DNA of 64,000 bases from Eutypa lata (lineage: Eukaryota > Ascomycota > Sordariomycetes > Xylariales > Diatrypaceae). The translations under genes and the position numbers were made by a program. Below, in pieces: positions 11,388 to 23,820 of this stretch. The DNA lies in contig JAKULF010000021.1 of NCBI GenBank assembly GCA_022661535.1, positions 336,043 to 400,042 on the forward strand, given 5' to 3'. Within the stretch, counting starts at the first letter, position 1; each line of letters begins with the position of its first letter. The notes below the pieces were generated by a model. It searched no databases. It had not been told where the DNA came from and saw only the letters and a program-made list of their open reading frames with translations.

Positions 11388-12215
11388 GCTGAGGTACGGA
11401 AAAGAGTAGTTGGCAATAGATAGAAGTTGCGAATGGGATTGTTAAGAAGATTGGGAAAAGCTGGTAAGAATCACGCAATGACGCATGTGAAATTAGCCGT
11501 CCACGATGATCGTTTGTCAAGGACGGAATCTTAGGATGGGAACACCTAGAGGCTACATACTTAGGTATCTGGGTATCTACATTAGTCCCTCCCCTGAGCC
11601 AGCTGCTACCAGTTGACAAGGGGGAAACAACAGGGGGGTAGTTAAGTTACCTACATCCTACCTACCTACATATAGGTACCTACTTAGTTACATGTACAAT
11701 ACAACACCATACTACATGTAGGTACATAAGGGTGTGGAAAGCCAATCAACAACAGACCAGTACTTTGTACTTCACGACATTTGATTGACCCAAATGGGCT
11801 AACTAAACCACAAAGCCCCTAAGCCTCGGTAATACTTCAAGGTCTTTAGTGCATACACACACACATACATACATGTAAGTAGGTGATGCTATGACTTGAA
11901 AAAGATTCATTGGCATCAATGATTATCAACTCTAGCACTACGAAGTACCTCGGACACCCATCCAGCTTTTGAAAATTGAGAGAGATGAATACTCTCCCAG
12001 CGCTGGGATTTCCACAATACGAAATCAGCCTTCATATAACAATTGAAACAAATCATACTCCAGTGTCGAACTGACTACTTCCAGACCAAGACCAAGACCC
12101 AGACCCAGACCCAGACCTTACAGAAATAGAATACATATGCCGAGTACGTTGATATATTGTACGTGCTTGATTAGGCAGTTACCTAGAGTTCCAAGGCCAA
12201 GCCGCTTCCAAACGA
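11388..12215. other. Intergenic with simple-sequence tracts
   Basis: It holds the promoter of the 404-residue gene. It contains a TACCTA-rich patch (11640-11735), a CA/CATA run (11852-11876) and a hexamer run of AAGACC/CAGACC (12082-12118). No gene is seen. Confidence 0.6.
12082..12118. repeat. (AAGACC/CAGACC)n hexanucleotide repeat
   Basis: About six consecutive imperfect hexamers lie in the 3' flank of the minus-strand gene ending at 12216. Confidence 0.7.
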
Positions 12216-13779
12216 TCACACGCAGTCTTCACACTCCGGACTCAACCCGGCAAGTCTTCGGCTCCACCTCGACCCTTTTCTTGCCTGGCGTTTGTTCTTG
12301 TGAGAACCACCAGCCTTATAAGCCCGTGCTCCGAGCTTTTTTGGCCTCTTTACGGTTAGACATTCTGCAATCGCTTCGCTTGCATCATGTGCTGACTTTC
12401 TCATGCTCCTGCGAAGAGCCTTAGGACCGGTGTTGGTAGCCGTATGTTTGCTCATCTCGGCTTCTATTTCATGTAACTCATCCAGTATCCACTGAAGGAG
12501 GAATTCGTACCATTCGACCTTCTGCTTTGTATCATAATAATCGCGTGTAGCCTCAATAAAAGCTGAAATGGCCTCGTTGCGTTCCACGACGGATTCGTAT
12601 GCCGCCTTTGCCTCGTCTAATCTCGGTGTGGCCGTCAGCATTTGCTCTCGCTCACCTGGTGTAAGGTGCAGACCCTGCATGTTATTTCCGTTTTTCTCGG
12701 CTGGTGCGAGGGCTTCCCTGGCTGCTGCCTTGGCTGCCTCCAAAGATTCCCACGCTTCGTTCTTTTCTGCTTGCCGCTCAAATTTCGTAATCGTGTCGCG
12801 TATGGATTCCTGAGTCTCCGTGGGTCGCAACATCTTCGAATTCATCAGCTTCTTCGATGCGTCGTCAAAAGTTGGCTGCAGACGATCGACTATCCTGGCG
12901 TAGCGATTATATTGTGAGCACTCGTAGCCATAGTACTCGATCCAAGTCGTCAACGGATCTTGTTGCATCGGATCTTCTTGGAATCGGAATTCTCGAGTGA
13001 AGCCATATTGTGAAAGAAGGCTCTTAACCCCTTCGGTGTACTCAGGAAGCCCACCAGGCTCTGGTTGAAACCTTCGACGGAAGCTTGTGTACGCTTGGGA
13101 TACTTCCGCAAAGAATCCATCTCTTGAATAGCTCTGGTCTCTTCGATGGTACTTCTGCCATTCTCTGAACATCATCCAACTCCCGTATTGTTCCCCGAAT
13201 ACTTCCCATTCCGTCGATTGAGGGTCCGGATATGGTTGCCACGGGCGCAGCTTTTCATTGTAAGCTACTGGGTTGCTAGCAACTTCTTCGAGAAGGTCGA
13301 TTGGGTAACAAGGTCGACCACCGTCATTGACAAGCCGTTGATAGCAATCTTTCTCGCTTTCCTCGTCTCCGGGGGGAGGCGGGGTTGGAGTTCGGCTGCT
13401 ACGGGGGTAAAATAGTGGAGGTGGGAATCGAGGTTCTGCAGCGGTACTTGAGGGCAGATCTGCGGTGGTACTTGTTGGTAATTCTAACAAGCGGGCAGTG
13501 ACCTCGTCGAGATCAATGGGTTTGTCGTCTGCTGCCACTCGCACCCGGTCCCTACTTGGCTTGTTAAATTATGAAACAGCCTACGCTAGACGGAGAGGAA
13601 GGTCATCACCTGAGTCGGTTAAGGAAGCTCTCGGGTAGATTCTCCGGGTCCTCGACAGTGACAGTTCTCAATCCACCATTTTTGCTGCTTTCTTCCAAGT
13701 ATTCGTCAAGCTCTGCGTCGTTATACGCGACAATATCGCGTGCTAGCAGCTTGCGAGCCTCCTGGTCAGACCGGTCCAT
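12216..13779 (-). CDS. Uncharacterised basic, helical protein
   Basis: Exons 13779-13610 and 13551-12216 join in frame across a 58-base intron (GTGATG donor, TAG acceptor; junction NRLR|DRVRVAADDK) to give 501 residues. The first third is acidic with a Pro-rich patch (about 85-115). The middle is rich in aromatic and charged residues (WIEYYGYECSQYNRYARIVD). Residues of about 300-430 are long charged helices that may form a coiled coil. The C-terminus is very basic (KRPKKLGARAYK...KNKRQARKGSRWSRR), compatible with a nuclear localisation or nucleic-acid-binding tail. I recognise no named domain. The same frame stays open upstream to 13926, giving a possible 550-residue form; I chose MDRSDQEARK because the upstream part looks non-coding. 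The gene is divergent from the FHA kinase. Confidence 0.7.
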
Positions 13780-14149
13780 GCTGTTATATCGATGTTTCAC
13801 GATGAATTGTAGTTGATTGATGTCCCTTGAAGGTAAGGAAGATGGTCGACTTTCTTTTGTGGCCGACGCTTTCCTACAGGCCCACTTCTTGGAAGTTACA
13901 CAGAAGCTACACAAAGAAGAGACCAACGCACCAACACACCTTGAGCCTTTCAGCTTATCATTCCAAGTGTGTAACTACGTCCCTCAATCTTCTTTGTTGG
14001 CTTATTATAGGAATGCAACTTGGTTGGAATGATGCAATAGCATGTGATCATAAAACCGGCGCGGTGACCCGCCTGGGTGAATAGATCGACCTGTATATAC
14101 TTCCCTTCTAATGACTTTCCATTAAGACAGATATATCATGTGAGAAAAG
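13780..14149. promoter_or_regulatory. Divergent promoter region of the 501-residue gene and the FHA kinase
   Basis: The 370 bases separate two start codons on opposite strands, so both promoters lie here or overlap. No specific binding site is identified. Confidence 0.45.
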
Positions 14150-16572
14150 ATGATGGCAGACACAGACTTGATCGCACGATTGTATCCATGCACTGATAAA
14201 TTTGGCTATGCAAGATACGCGATCGAACATAGTTCGCAACACCAGCCTGCTAGGTCTTCGCGAACAACAGATCTTGATGCCAAATGGAATCGAGGTGATC
14301 GAGAATCCACTGAGCCTCCGGAGGTCACTCATGGAGATGAGGATCTGCCATGTATCGAGCTCAGATTCAGTTCCCCCCCTCCTGACTCTCGTGGATTCAC
14401 TTGCGGATCTAGTGACACGTGCTGTTTTCACACACCTCTTCAGGGAGTAAGCCGGTTTCACTGTGCTCTGACATACAAGCAGATAGGTGGGCGTTACTAT
14501 CTCATCGTCAGAGACTTGAATTCCAGTTATGGAACCAAAGTCACCTACGATAAAAAAGGCGACGAGCTGCGAAGGAAGTTCGATTGGATCATTGGAGGGC
14601 ACAAGTACCCCCCAAACCTCAAACCAGTCATTATCCGCTTGACAAGAAATCTCTATTTCCGGGTCGTTGTCACCGATCAAGACACGACCTCGCCTACATA
14701 TGTCACAAACGTCGAACGGTTCCTCCAAGGGTCGGCGGACGCCGACGCTCTTCTAGGTGGACTAGAAATCCAGAGCGGACTACCTACCATCCTAAATAGC
14801 CTACCCCAAAGCCCGACCGCGAAGCCGATACTTATTGACCTTGCGCGGCTCGGCCACGGTAGCTTCGGGATGGTGACACGAATGTGGAATGTCAGCACGG
14901 GCGAGGAGTATGCTCGCAAGAGGCCGATCTCGGAGAAAGAATACAACAAGGAAGGCTGGGAGAAGGAGATTGATCTAATGAGGCTTGTAAAGCATGTTCG
15001 TGAATTGAGTCGGCTTTTTATCGAGTAATTTCCTGACTGACCTTGTTTCAGGAAAACATCGTCCAGCTTCTCGGCTGGTGCAAGACCCCAGTGCCTAGTC
15101 TATATCTGGAGTACATCCCATTTGGAAATCTAAAGCAGCAAAGCAAGTATGTACGCTTCTCGTATGCCGAGTGCTGTCAAATCAACTATCAATCCTTGTT
15201 AGCTCTGGATTATCTTCATGGAGAGGGAATTGTGCATCGCGATATCAAACCGACGAACATACTTGTGCAATATCGTGATTTCGAACCTAACGGTGCCTCC
15301 CTGCGCGTTAAATTATCCGATTTCGGCCTGTCCAAGAAAGGTACCTTGAAAACTTTCTGTGGGTCAGACACTTATCTTGCCCCGGAGATACCATTCAAAA
15401 ACGAAGAGAACTACACGCATGTCGTCGATATTTGGTCTCTCGGTGTTGTCATTTTGGAATATGCGTATGGCCTTCCGCAGCTTAGCGAGCATGACGCTAA
15501 AAAGTGTACGGAGTTCGAGTGGTGCCAAAAGGTGGTGAAGGAAGTCAACGAGTGGGAGCCGGAAGGGTTGATTACGCTTCTACAACGCATGCTGGTGATC
15601 AACCCCAGAGTGCGGCCGGCAGCTGCACGTATAATCCAAGAAGCATCTGATTTGCTTACGACGGAAGACGACCAAGCCTCAACTCCGACACCTATCATCC
15701 AAGAAGCATCTAATCTACTTGCGACGGAAGACGACCGAGCTTCAACTCCGACGCCTATCTCGTATGCGGCCGAAATAGCTATAGCTACAGTCGAAGCCAA
15801 CCAACAACACGAAGAGGACCGTTTGGAGGACCAAGGGACGATTGATATCTTGCCAAATCGAGTATGTCACACCTGAACAGCTAATCATGCATGCGCTGAC
15901 TTCTACTAGATCTCAGATGCCTCTGAAGAGTCGCGTCGACTTAGATCCACAGTCCCAACTCCGAGTTCCAGTAAGAAGTACGTGGATAATAAGGGTAAAA
16001 GAAAGAGGTCCGAGCCTAGTTCACCATCCTCATCCCAAACAAAGAGACATAAGAAACACGCACACAGCAATCAACAGCCTTCAGTTATTAAGTCGAAAGA
16101 GGAGTCATATCAAGATGACCAAGACCATGAGGAGCAGTCATATAAAGATAACCTAGAGTCGTATCATAAGAAATTGTTCGATCCAATGCATGCACTCGGC
16201 GGTGGATCTGCCCTGATGGACATGCTCGGGCTAGGCTCAAGCGCCCAGGACCGTTTGTTATCGGAGTCGTCCACATCACAAATGCTACCGTCAACAGCTG
16301 ACCCACGCGACCCGGCAAGCACGTCATCGGTTATATTACGCCCGGATTGGATGCCAACGCCCCATGGATCGATACGTGCACATGACGAACAGCAGTTGCC
16401 CTCGACAGATTGGGAGAGGCATTCTGACGCTGGCCGGGGCACACCGACTCAGGCGGATTTTGTTCAAAGCTCAGCACCAGGGACGACGACGACGACGACA
16501 GGACAGGATGCGGATGATGATGCTCGAGCAGCGGCAGAGCTTTTTGTGGAATTGCGTGACTGGCATGCATGA
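14150..16572 (+). CDS. FHA-domain serine/threonine protein kinase with nuclear-type tail
   Basis: Exons 14150-14995, 15052-15861 and 15910-16572 join in frame to give 772 residues. Residues of about 80-150 are an FHA phosphothreonine-binding domain (GVSRFHC, NSSYGT). The kinase domain runs from about 230 to 500. It has a Gly-rich loop (LGHGSFGMV), Lys257 in YARK, Glu273 in the C-helix, HRDIKPTN (Asp346), DFG (372-374) and APE (392-394), so all catalytic residues are present. A 21-residue unit (IIQEAS..LL.TEDD.ASTPTP) is tandemly duplicated just after the domain. The tail is low-complexity and carries KGKRKR and KRHKKH, a likely bipartite nuclear signal. The FHA-then-kinase order recalls Rad53/Cds1/Dun1 checkpoint kinases, but the tail and divergent FHA domain suggest a lineage-specific paralogue. 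Intron 1 has an unusual GTTCGT donor. MADTD at 14153 is an equally possible start. Confidence 0.85.
15634..15759 (+). repeat. In-frame tandem duplication, 63-base unit, in the kinase gene
   Basis: Two adjacent copies encode IIQEASDLLTTEDDQASTPTP and the near-identical IIQEASNLLATEDDRASTPTP. They differ at a few bases and keep frame. Confidence 0.75.
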
Positions 16573-17449
16573 GACTTTGATTGTATAGAGTGACCTTAGC
16601 TATAGAATAAGTAATCAATATAATTCTGATTACAAGCATTGCGTTAACAGGGTACGTAATTTATGAAGAAGAGAATTAATGGCGAGCAAAATTCCTTGTG
16701 ACAGACCAAAATTGATACCATTTAAGTAACAGTAAACCGTGTCGTGCTGAGTCATTGATTTACGGCCTTGGTAAACACAGTCCTACCTAAATACTAACAT
16801 GATACTTATAAGCTATATGATCACTGCTTCACAGTATGCTCTGGCCTAGCTCGGCAGACAGTTCTATCATGGGATTGTTTACACATGCCCAACAGTTTAG
16901 ACCCTGTCCTCCAAGCGTTGAGCGTGCTGCGTCCTATAATATGCAGCCAGAGCATGACTGATTGTGTCCGTCACATAGACAATGGAATTAAAGAGCTCTA
17001 AAACCCTTAGTCGAGGACAGAATATCAGCATGATGGTTGCGAGAAGCTAAGTTGAAGTGAAAGAGGTCGAGCGTGGAGAAATAGCTCTCGGGGGTCGACG
17101 GGGCTGGATATTAGCGGGTTGGGTCTAATAGGACAGGGGCCATTTTAAAGAGGCTGTGAGGTTAAGAGATGACAGCAAGTCTCCAAAGCATTGGGTTGCG
17201 ACATGGATTGCCAATACGGAATGTGAAATGTGAATGTGAGGTAGGTAGTGTAGATGGAGACCCGCGGGCACCGAAAATGCGGGTTTGGGGAGACCACTCC
17301 GCAAGATTTACGGGGTAGGCGGCATTATCTCGGCGATAAGAGGTTATGCGAGACCTGTACGGAAGTTATGGGAAACGACACGATATAAAGGTAGGTCTCT
17401 CATCAAAATAATTAAGCCTGAAAACGGAATTGTCATCATCGTTGTCATC
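16573..17449. other. Intergenic, promoter of the NmrA-like gene
   Basis: Nothing coding is seen. The frame open from 17285 continues into the NmrA-like gene, but 17285-17449 lacks protein-like sequence and I treat it as 5' leader. Confidence 0.55.
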
Positions 17450-18527
17450 ATGGTCAATGTAGCAATTGCAGGCGGTAATGGCGCTGTCGGGCGTACATTC
17501 GTGGAGATCATGGCTTTACAGACAAAGCACAAGGCATTTGTTTTGACTCGAAAGGTGAGAAGGACATCGCATCACATCACATCATATCACCTCTTAGAAT
17601 CAATTCTAACTAGCCTCCAAGGACCCTACGCCATATGACGAGGCTCTCGCCCCAGCGTTTAAAGTTGACTACAATAATGTTGACGCCCTTACAGCATTCC
17701 TCGAAGAGCACAACATCTGCACGGTCATCAGCACTTTCGGCATCAACGCCACCTCCTTAGCAACCTCCCAGCTCAACCTCATCAAAGCTGCCGATGTATC
17801 TAAGGTCACGAAACGGTTCATCCCAAGTTCTTTCGCCATCGCTTATCCAGAAGAGTAAGTAATGTACTATCTGCCCTCTGTTTTTAAACCCTAGTCATAG
17901 AGAGGGACTAAACGACTCCCTAGTGGCGTCGGTATCCTGCCTCCATTAGAGCACTATTTTACCTGTCTCAAGGCCCTCCGGGCTACCACACTCGAGTGGG
18001 CGCCCGTGATCAACGGCACCTTCCTCGAATACTTCGCCCCTCCGGCCCTTAAGTCGTACCACCCACACACCGTGCTCGTGCTCGACATGGAGCACAATGC
18101 CGCGGGAATCCCGGGCGACGGCGATGTACCCGTAACGTTCACCTACACTTTCGATGTAGTGCGTTTCGTTGTTGCCGCGCTCGACCTAGACAAGTGGCCA
18201 GATGAGCTGCGCATCGTTGGTGACGAGTTGACATTCAACGAATTTCTGGCGCTCGCTGAGGAGGCCAAGGGTGCTAAATTCGACGTCAGTTATGACCCGG
18301 TAGACAAGCTCGAGGCGTCGCAGATTACAGAGCTGCCAGGCCATCAGGACGCCTACACAAGATTTCCCAAGGATCGGCTGCAATGGTTCTTGGCTATCTT
18401 CGAAATGTGGATGGCCAGGGGTCAGGGGAGAGTGTCAAGAGAGGGGAGTCTAAATGAGATTTTCCCAGAGATCAAGCCACTGACGGCGAAGGAGATGATG
18501 GAAAGGTACTGGAAAGGGAGCAAGTAA
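17450..18527 (+). CDS. NmrA-like / isoflavone-reductase-like NAD(P)-dependent oxidoreductase
   Basis: Exons 17450-17554, 17622-17854 and 17924-18527 join in frame to give 313 residues, the usual length of the family. The N-terminus is MVNVAIAGGNGAVGRTFVE, a strand followed by the GGxGxxG dinucleotide-binding turn (residues 8-14). TVISTFGINA, KRFIPSSFAI and WAPVINGTFLEYF then mark successive strands of the Rossmann fold. The C-terminal part carries LRIVGDELTFNEFLALAEEA, a segment conserved in NmrA-like proteins. Family members are either reductases of aromatic or phenolic intermediates or redox-sensing regulators that bind NAD(P) without catalysis; sequence alone does not decide. It sits about 10 kb from the PKS with the first P450 between, so an accessory role in that cluster is conceivable but unsupported. 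Confidence 0.85.
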
Positions 18528-20885
18528 GCCAAGACCTTACTGCCCTGTCGTAAGACACTAAGCAAGCTCCAAGACAACTGACCAACGGGGGATGATGACA
18601 AACCTACACAATAGAACTATTTCTGCTTGACAATGCTGTTCCTTTCCAGGAATAAACGAGAGCGTTTAAGCCTGCGCTTGAGCCCTAGACATTCAAGGTG
18701 ACCATCGAATCGACTTGTCTAGATATGGTGGTAAGCGCTAGAAACCGGCCATTCTAGATGAAGACGCTGCTGCAGACTTCTCCTGTGCAGTCTTTCAACA
18801 CCTTACCTAGAGTGGCGCGGGGTAGACCATGACGATAGTTATAGCTACCGAAGGGGATGACCTACGTACACTCGTGGCATAAGAAGACAATCTCCCACCT
18901 ATGTTCTACCTGTTGGTTAGTCAAACTGCCGTAATTGCCACGACCCGAAGTCCTGCAACTACGAAGTAGAGGGTTCTTCAATTCGCAAACAATTACTGAA
19001 GAGGCTGACGAGAATCTTGTGATGGACTTGGTTCCTTCCAAAAGGAATATCAGCGTCGAAGCGCTATTCGCCTACGGCCGGACTGTATCTAGGAAGACAT
19101 TTGTAGTGAGTTGTCTCGAACAATTCATTACTCAGTCGTTAATGGAAAGAAATATCGACGGTCAAAGATAACTAGTCACTATCATGATCCTCGAACTTGC
19201 CGGGAGCTCGACGTATGACCCGCTCAAAAAACGCGCGCCGATGTCAATCCTCGATTCAGAGTTGCGCAGCCAGCGGTGGCAATCGAGTAGCCGGAAGAGA
19301 CGGGAGACGATGTTACCGGAGATTATTGAACACATAGTATGTTTTAGGTGGGCAATACCAAATCTTGAAGAATCATGATTCATAGCGTTTGCATAAAGGG
19401 CAAATCCTCGACTCAAATGAGTTTCAATATCTAATCGAGTAGGCAGGTGCTAAAGCGGCTTGTGACATCACGGTCCACATAAGCTAAACGCATGCGCGAG
19501 ACTTACGAGAATAATATAAGCCTATCGGTGCTGAAGCACTGGATTTGCAGCAAGTCCAAGATGGATGCGTTCGGATGTAGGTAAGCAGCCTGCAGTTCGA
19601 AGTGGATAGAACTCTATATGCCGTTCCAACAAAGTGCGCTAACAGGGGTGTTGATACATGAGGAGAAGAGGTCTAGTCCAGTTATTAATGGCTGAGCCTG
19701 CAAGGTAGTCATGGCATGTATAATAACCCAAGTTTTGCTCATCTTAAGCTAGGCTAGAACAAGCAGCGACCCGAGATGCTGCGTGTTTTGGATCCTACGA
19801 TGAATGATCGCCCGGTGAATGATACCTATAGGACCCAATCCGGGGACTCCGATGGGTTGGACGAGTGTACAACCAAAGAACCGGATTACGAAGAACGTCA
19901 ATCTTGAGGGGTCATGTGTCTCGAAATATAACCAGATAATCCCTTAGTCTTGTCTGATACTATCTTTATCATGCATGGTTATCTGCATGGTCTCGGAGCA
20001 GACTGTAGGACTTAGAAAATACAGTGTACATTTGATCTCCTATTTAATATATGCGCTCCTAGCTTCGTGCATATGTATTGTATAACCCTATAGCTCAGAA
20101 ACCCTATAGCTCAGACTCCTATAGCAAAGACATTTTTAAGTCACTAATAAAATAAACCACCTCCAACTTTCCCCAATGCAAAGCCAATGGTAATGTCAAA
20201 TAAATTACATATCACAATATCTTATCTATACTGGACGATCCGCTCGATGGCACTTTGCTAACCTGATGATACGTTCACAACATGGAATAATAAAAGATTA
20301 CTTTATAGAGTTTAGGTAAATGTATGTCCGAAAGGTAAAGTCATGCCCATCTTTAGTGTTCTCTATTCCTTTAGAACGGAATGATCAATCAAATAATCCT
20401 TAGTACTTTTCATCCAACCAAATTTGCGCTTACCTACTGTTTTATTACTGAATCATGTATGAGATATAAAGTTATGATACGTAGTTAAAGTGCAAAAAGA
20501 TCCTAACATGTCTATTGGTTAAAACCATCCGCACATGCATGATATACGCGGAACGGGCCGGGGTCACATCAAAGCGGACCCAACTCCACCATATCCAACG
20601 CAAGAATCTTCCAAGAGTCTTGAATATTCCGTCCCTATAAATCTTCTAAAACTAGCTTCGGCCTTACGGGACTGTAATCGGGACCGCGCGGGCTTCGCAA
20701 TAGTCCGCTAAGGAGTGCGTGGTAATGACAAGTTATGCAAGCGGAGCCCCTGAGTTGACACGATATGGTGTCTAAGTGATGAGAAAGTCTTATAAAGATG
20801 ATGTCCCGGCACTCAGGCAGTCAATCAAATCATCTCTATAGTAATGATATCCTGAGACACTGTTAAATTATCAAAAGTGATCAAG
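18528..20885. other. Intergenic, 2.36 kb, no firm gene
   Basis: A frame at 18935-19171 and another at 19184-19378 look mildly protein-like but share no motif I know and no good splice connection. They may be remains of a gene. A 16-base direct repeat containing CCCTATAGCTCAG occurs at about 20083-20115. The rest is AT-leaning and featureless. Confidence 0.5.
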
Positions 20886-22603
20886 ATGCCTTTTCCAGTG
20901 GAAATCCCCTTGGCCTTGGCTGAGAGACCAGGCTTAGCTTTAATAGCTTTGATCGCCTTCCTGGTAAGTATATCACCTCTATCTAGTGGCCCCGAGATCT
21001 GACCATTTGTGACCTCGAAGGTTGTCGGTTACGTCATAGGAAAGCCCATCTACAACGTCCTATTCCACCCGCTGCACAAATTTCCAGGTCCCAAGCTCTG
21101 GGCAGCATCTCGAATCCCGTACGCCATAGCAATCTTCAAGGGACGCCCACATCTGAAGATCCTTAAGCTGCACGAACAGTACGGCCCTATAATCCGCGTA
21201 GCCCCTGATGAGCTTTCCTTCCAGCATGATGATGCATGGAAAGAGATCATGGGTCACCGCAAAGGGGGGCGCGGCGAGCACGGCAAAGACCCTCCTTTCT
21301 ACCTGGAGCAGACCAAGGGAATTCTGGCTTCGGATCGCGAGAACCATGCCCGACAGAGGCGGATTTTAGCCCACGGTTTTTCAGCACAATCTATGGCCGA
21401 TCAGCAGCCCTTGATCAAAGAGTATGTCGACTTGCTTCTACAACAGCTGCGTGAGCGATGTGAAGGTGGCATGAAGGCCCTTAATATGGTTTCATGGTAT
21501 AACTGGACGACCTTCGATGTAATTGGCGATTTGGCGTTCGGTGAACCTTTCGGCTGCCTGAAGAACGCTGACTACCACCCATGGGTCAAACTTATTTTCG
21601 AACATATGAAGGCTAGGTGTATACAATCCGTTCTAGTGAGGTGGCCTACTGTACACAAATTCTCTAGTTGGTTTATTCCACGGAAATTGCAACAGAAATT
21701 CGAAGACCAATTCAAAATGACGAAGGCGAAAGTCGATTCGAGACTGTCTCTTGGCTTTTCGAGACCGGATTTTATGGAGAGCATGATTAAAGGGGGGAAC
21801 GTAAGTGCTGACAAGCTGTAGATGCGGTCATAGAATTAATCAGTTACCAGGCACTTACCAGAGAGGAGATAGAGGTCAATGCCAATCTCCTCATTATCGC
21901 TGGCTCGGAAACTACCGCCACAGTCTTATCGGGGGTTACGTATCTCTTGACGACGCATCCAGATGTTCTAGCCAAAGTCACAGAGGAAGTCCGATCCTCC
22001 TTTCTACACGAGGATGAAATCGATCTCCATAGCGTTCAAAACCTGAGATACATGCTTGCAGTTCTGAATGAAGCTATGCGCATATATCCCCCAGTCCCTT
22101 CGGCTTCCCCGCGCCGGGTCACACCAGGCGGAGATACGATCTGTGGAGAGTTTGTTCCGGACGGCGTAAGTTGTTCTGTCACCTAGGGTTGATATTAGTG
22201 CTGCCGCTGACTAGTCTGTTGCAGACAATCCTTGATATTTGGCAATATGTTGTATACCACAGTCAGAAGAACTTCACGTTAGCCGAGTCTTTTATTCCCG
22301 AGCGTTGGCTTGGGGATGCGCGATTTGTCAATGACAAGAAGGATATCCTCCAGCCGTTTTCGTTCGGACCACGCAACTGTCTCGGCAAGAAGTGAGTAAG
22401 CTGAATTGAGAGATTAAGAATTCCACGCTAATTACCAGAATAGTCTTGGATATGCCGAAATGAGGTTGATTCTGGCGAGAATACTCTGGAGCTTTGACCC
22501 CAAGCTGGACGAGTCCAGTCGAGACTGGCTGGATCAAGAGGAATATACCTTGTGGGACAAGAAGCCTTTGAATGTGTACTTGACTCCACGGAAAACGGGT
22601 TGA
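20886..22603 (+). CDS. Cytochrome P450 monooxygenase, five exons
   Basis: Exons 20886-20963, 21021-21800, 21851-22165, 22225-22391 and 22444-22603 join in frame to give 499 residues. An N-terminal hydrophobic anchor ([17 protein letters not shown]) implies ER membrane location, and [16 protein letters not shown] is the usual Pro-rich hinge. The I-helix oxygen-binding motif is AGSETT (303-308). ExxR is E360/R363 in [13 protein letters not shown] follows, and the haem loop is [12 protein letters not shown] with Cys443. All landmarks are intact. The closest architecture I recall is that of fungal P450s such as trichothecene C-15 hydroxylase-like enzymes (FHPLxKFPGPK, CLGxNLAYAEMRL), a broad group, so substrate is open. 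The last acceptor was placed at AATAG|TCTTGG because the earlier CAG gives a stop. Confidence 0.9.
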
Positions 22604-23820
22604 GTGCTACATTTGATATTGACATGGTTTGCTAGCTCGCTTAATAGCAAAAAAGCAGCCGTTGTCGATATCATCTTACGAGTTAAGGAGGGGTCTTGAA
22701 AAATTTAAAGTTTACTTCTTTGAAAAATTATAAAACCCAAATAATTAGAACAGGGGGAAAGGGGGAACGTGTCCTGATTTGAAGCTCTTAGTTTCTGGTT
22801 TGATGTTCTTTCCAACACAACGGGTACTGGCCGCCGGAAAAGCACTCTTGGCCTTTGCAATGTGTGACATCCTAGACGAATTGCAGCAAGGATTTTATAC
22901 TTATCTCTACTATAGTTCTACTATAGTTGAGAGAACCGTGTAAACCACTTTGATGTCCAGTGGTGAAAGACACATTAGAGACCTTAGAACAGACTCGGGC
23001 TGACATCTATAAGATGCAAACCTGTCCTTTTGTACTTAGATTTCTTCCACACACATACATGCTTTTCCGTACTATATAGACATCAATACATTTGGCTTAT
23101 GCGTATCATCAGTGAGCTCTCCCGGGCTTACTGCTCCGGTTCAATACCTAGGGGCAGGTCGAGTGTGGTTTAGACTATGCAACCTCACCGTAGTTCATTG
23201 GATCAAGAACATAGAATAAGAGGATCGCTCCGGAGTCTGCGGCTGGTCTATCCTTAGCATCTCAATAAATAAACTCGTGAAAACGCTATGATAGCTCCAA
23301 TATGCTACGATAGTCTCTTTCGTATGACCCGGCTTGTGACCGCAGTGCCGCTTGACTTGACGCTAGTAGGGCATCCCGCCTGCCAAGAGAGCTCGAGTTG
23401 GTGTTAATACTGAAGACCAGAACGAAGTAACAGCGCATTAGAAGTATCGATTCCATGCGTGACACTTCGGTCTATATATTATATGTCAGCTTTGACTACC
23501 TTCAAAGCGGAGGGTGTATACGTGGTCCTCGCCCGTATTATTGCTGAAGAAGATTTAATTCTAAAAGGGTAATTCTAAGAAGTCAATGCGGTAGAATTGA
23601 GGAGAGGCGGGGAGTAACCCTCGTAAAAACCGGGGCATTCGTTACAAAAGCTTGGTTTAACGTATCAAGACTCAACGTCAACCAATCGACGGCCTCCGCA
23701 TTCAACAACGTCACTCACTATCGCACCATCGCGACGGCGTCTATCGCGTGTAGCTGCATATTAAAAGAGTTATACTGTCCAACCTATTTATTTATATTCT
23801 TGTTGTAGGCAAAATGCGCA
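22604..23820. other. Intergenic, no supported gene
   Basis: It contains a short tandem CTACTATAGTT at about 22904-22928 and otherwise nothing recognisable. The 3' part must carry the promoter of the nuclease-like gene. Confidence 0.55.

Noticed and set aside
18935..19378. Possible two-exon small gene
   Set aside because: The two frames could be joined only by a weak splice and give no recognisable protein; left as intergenic.
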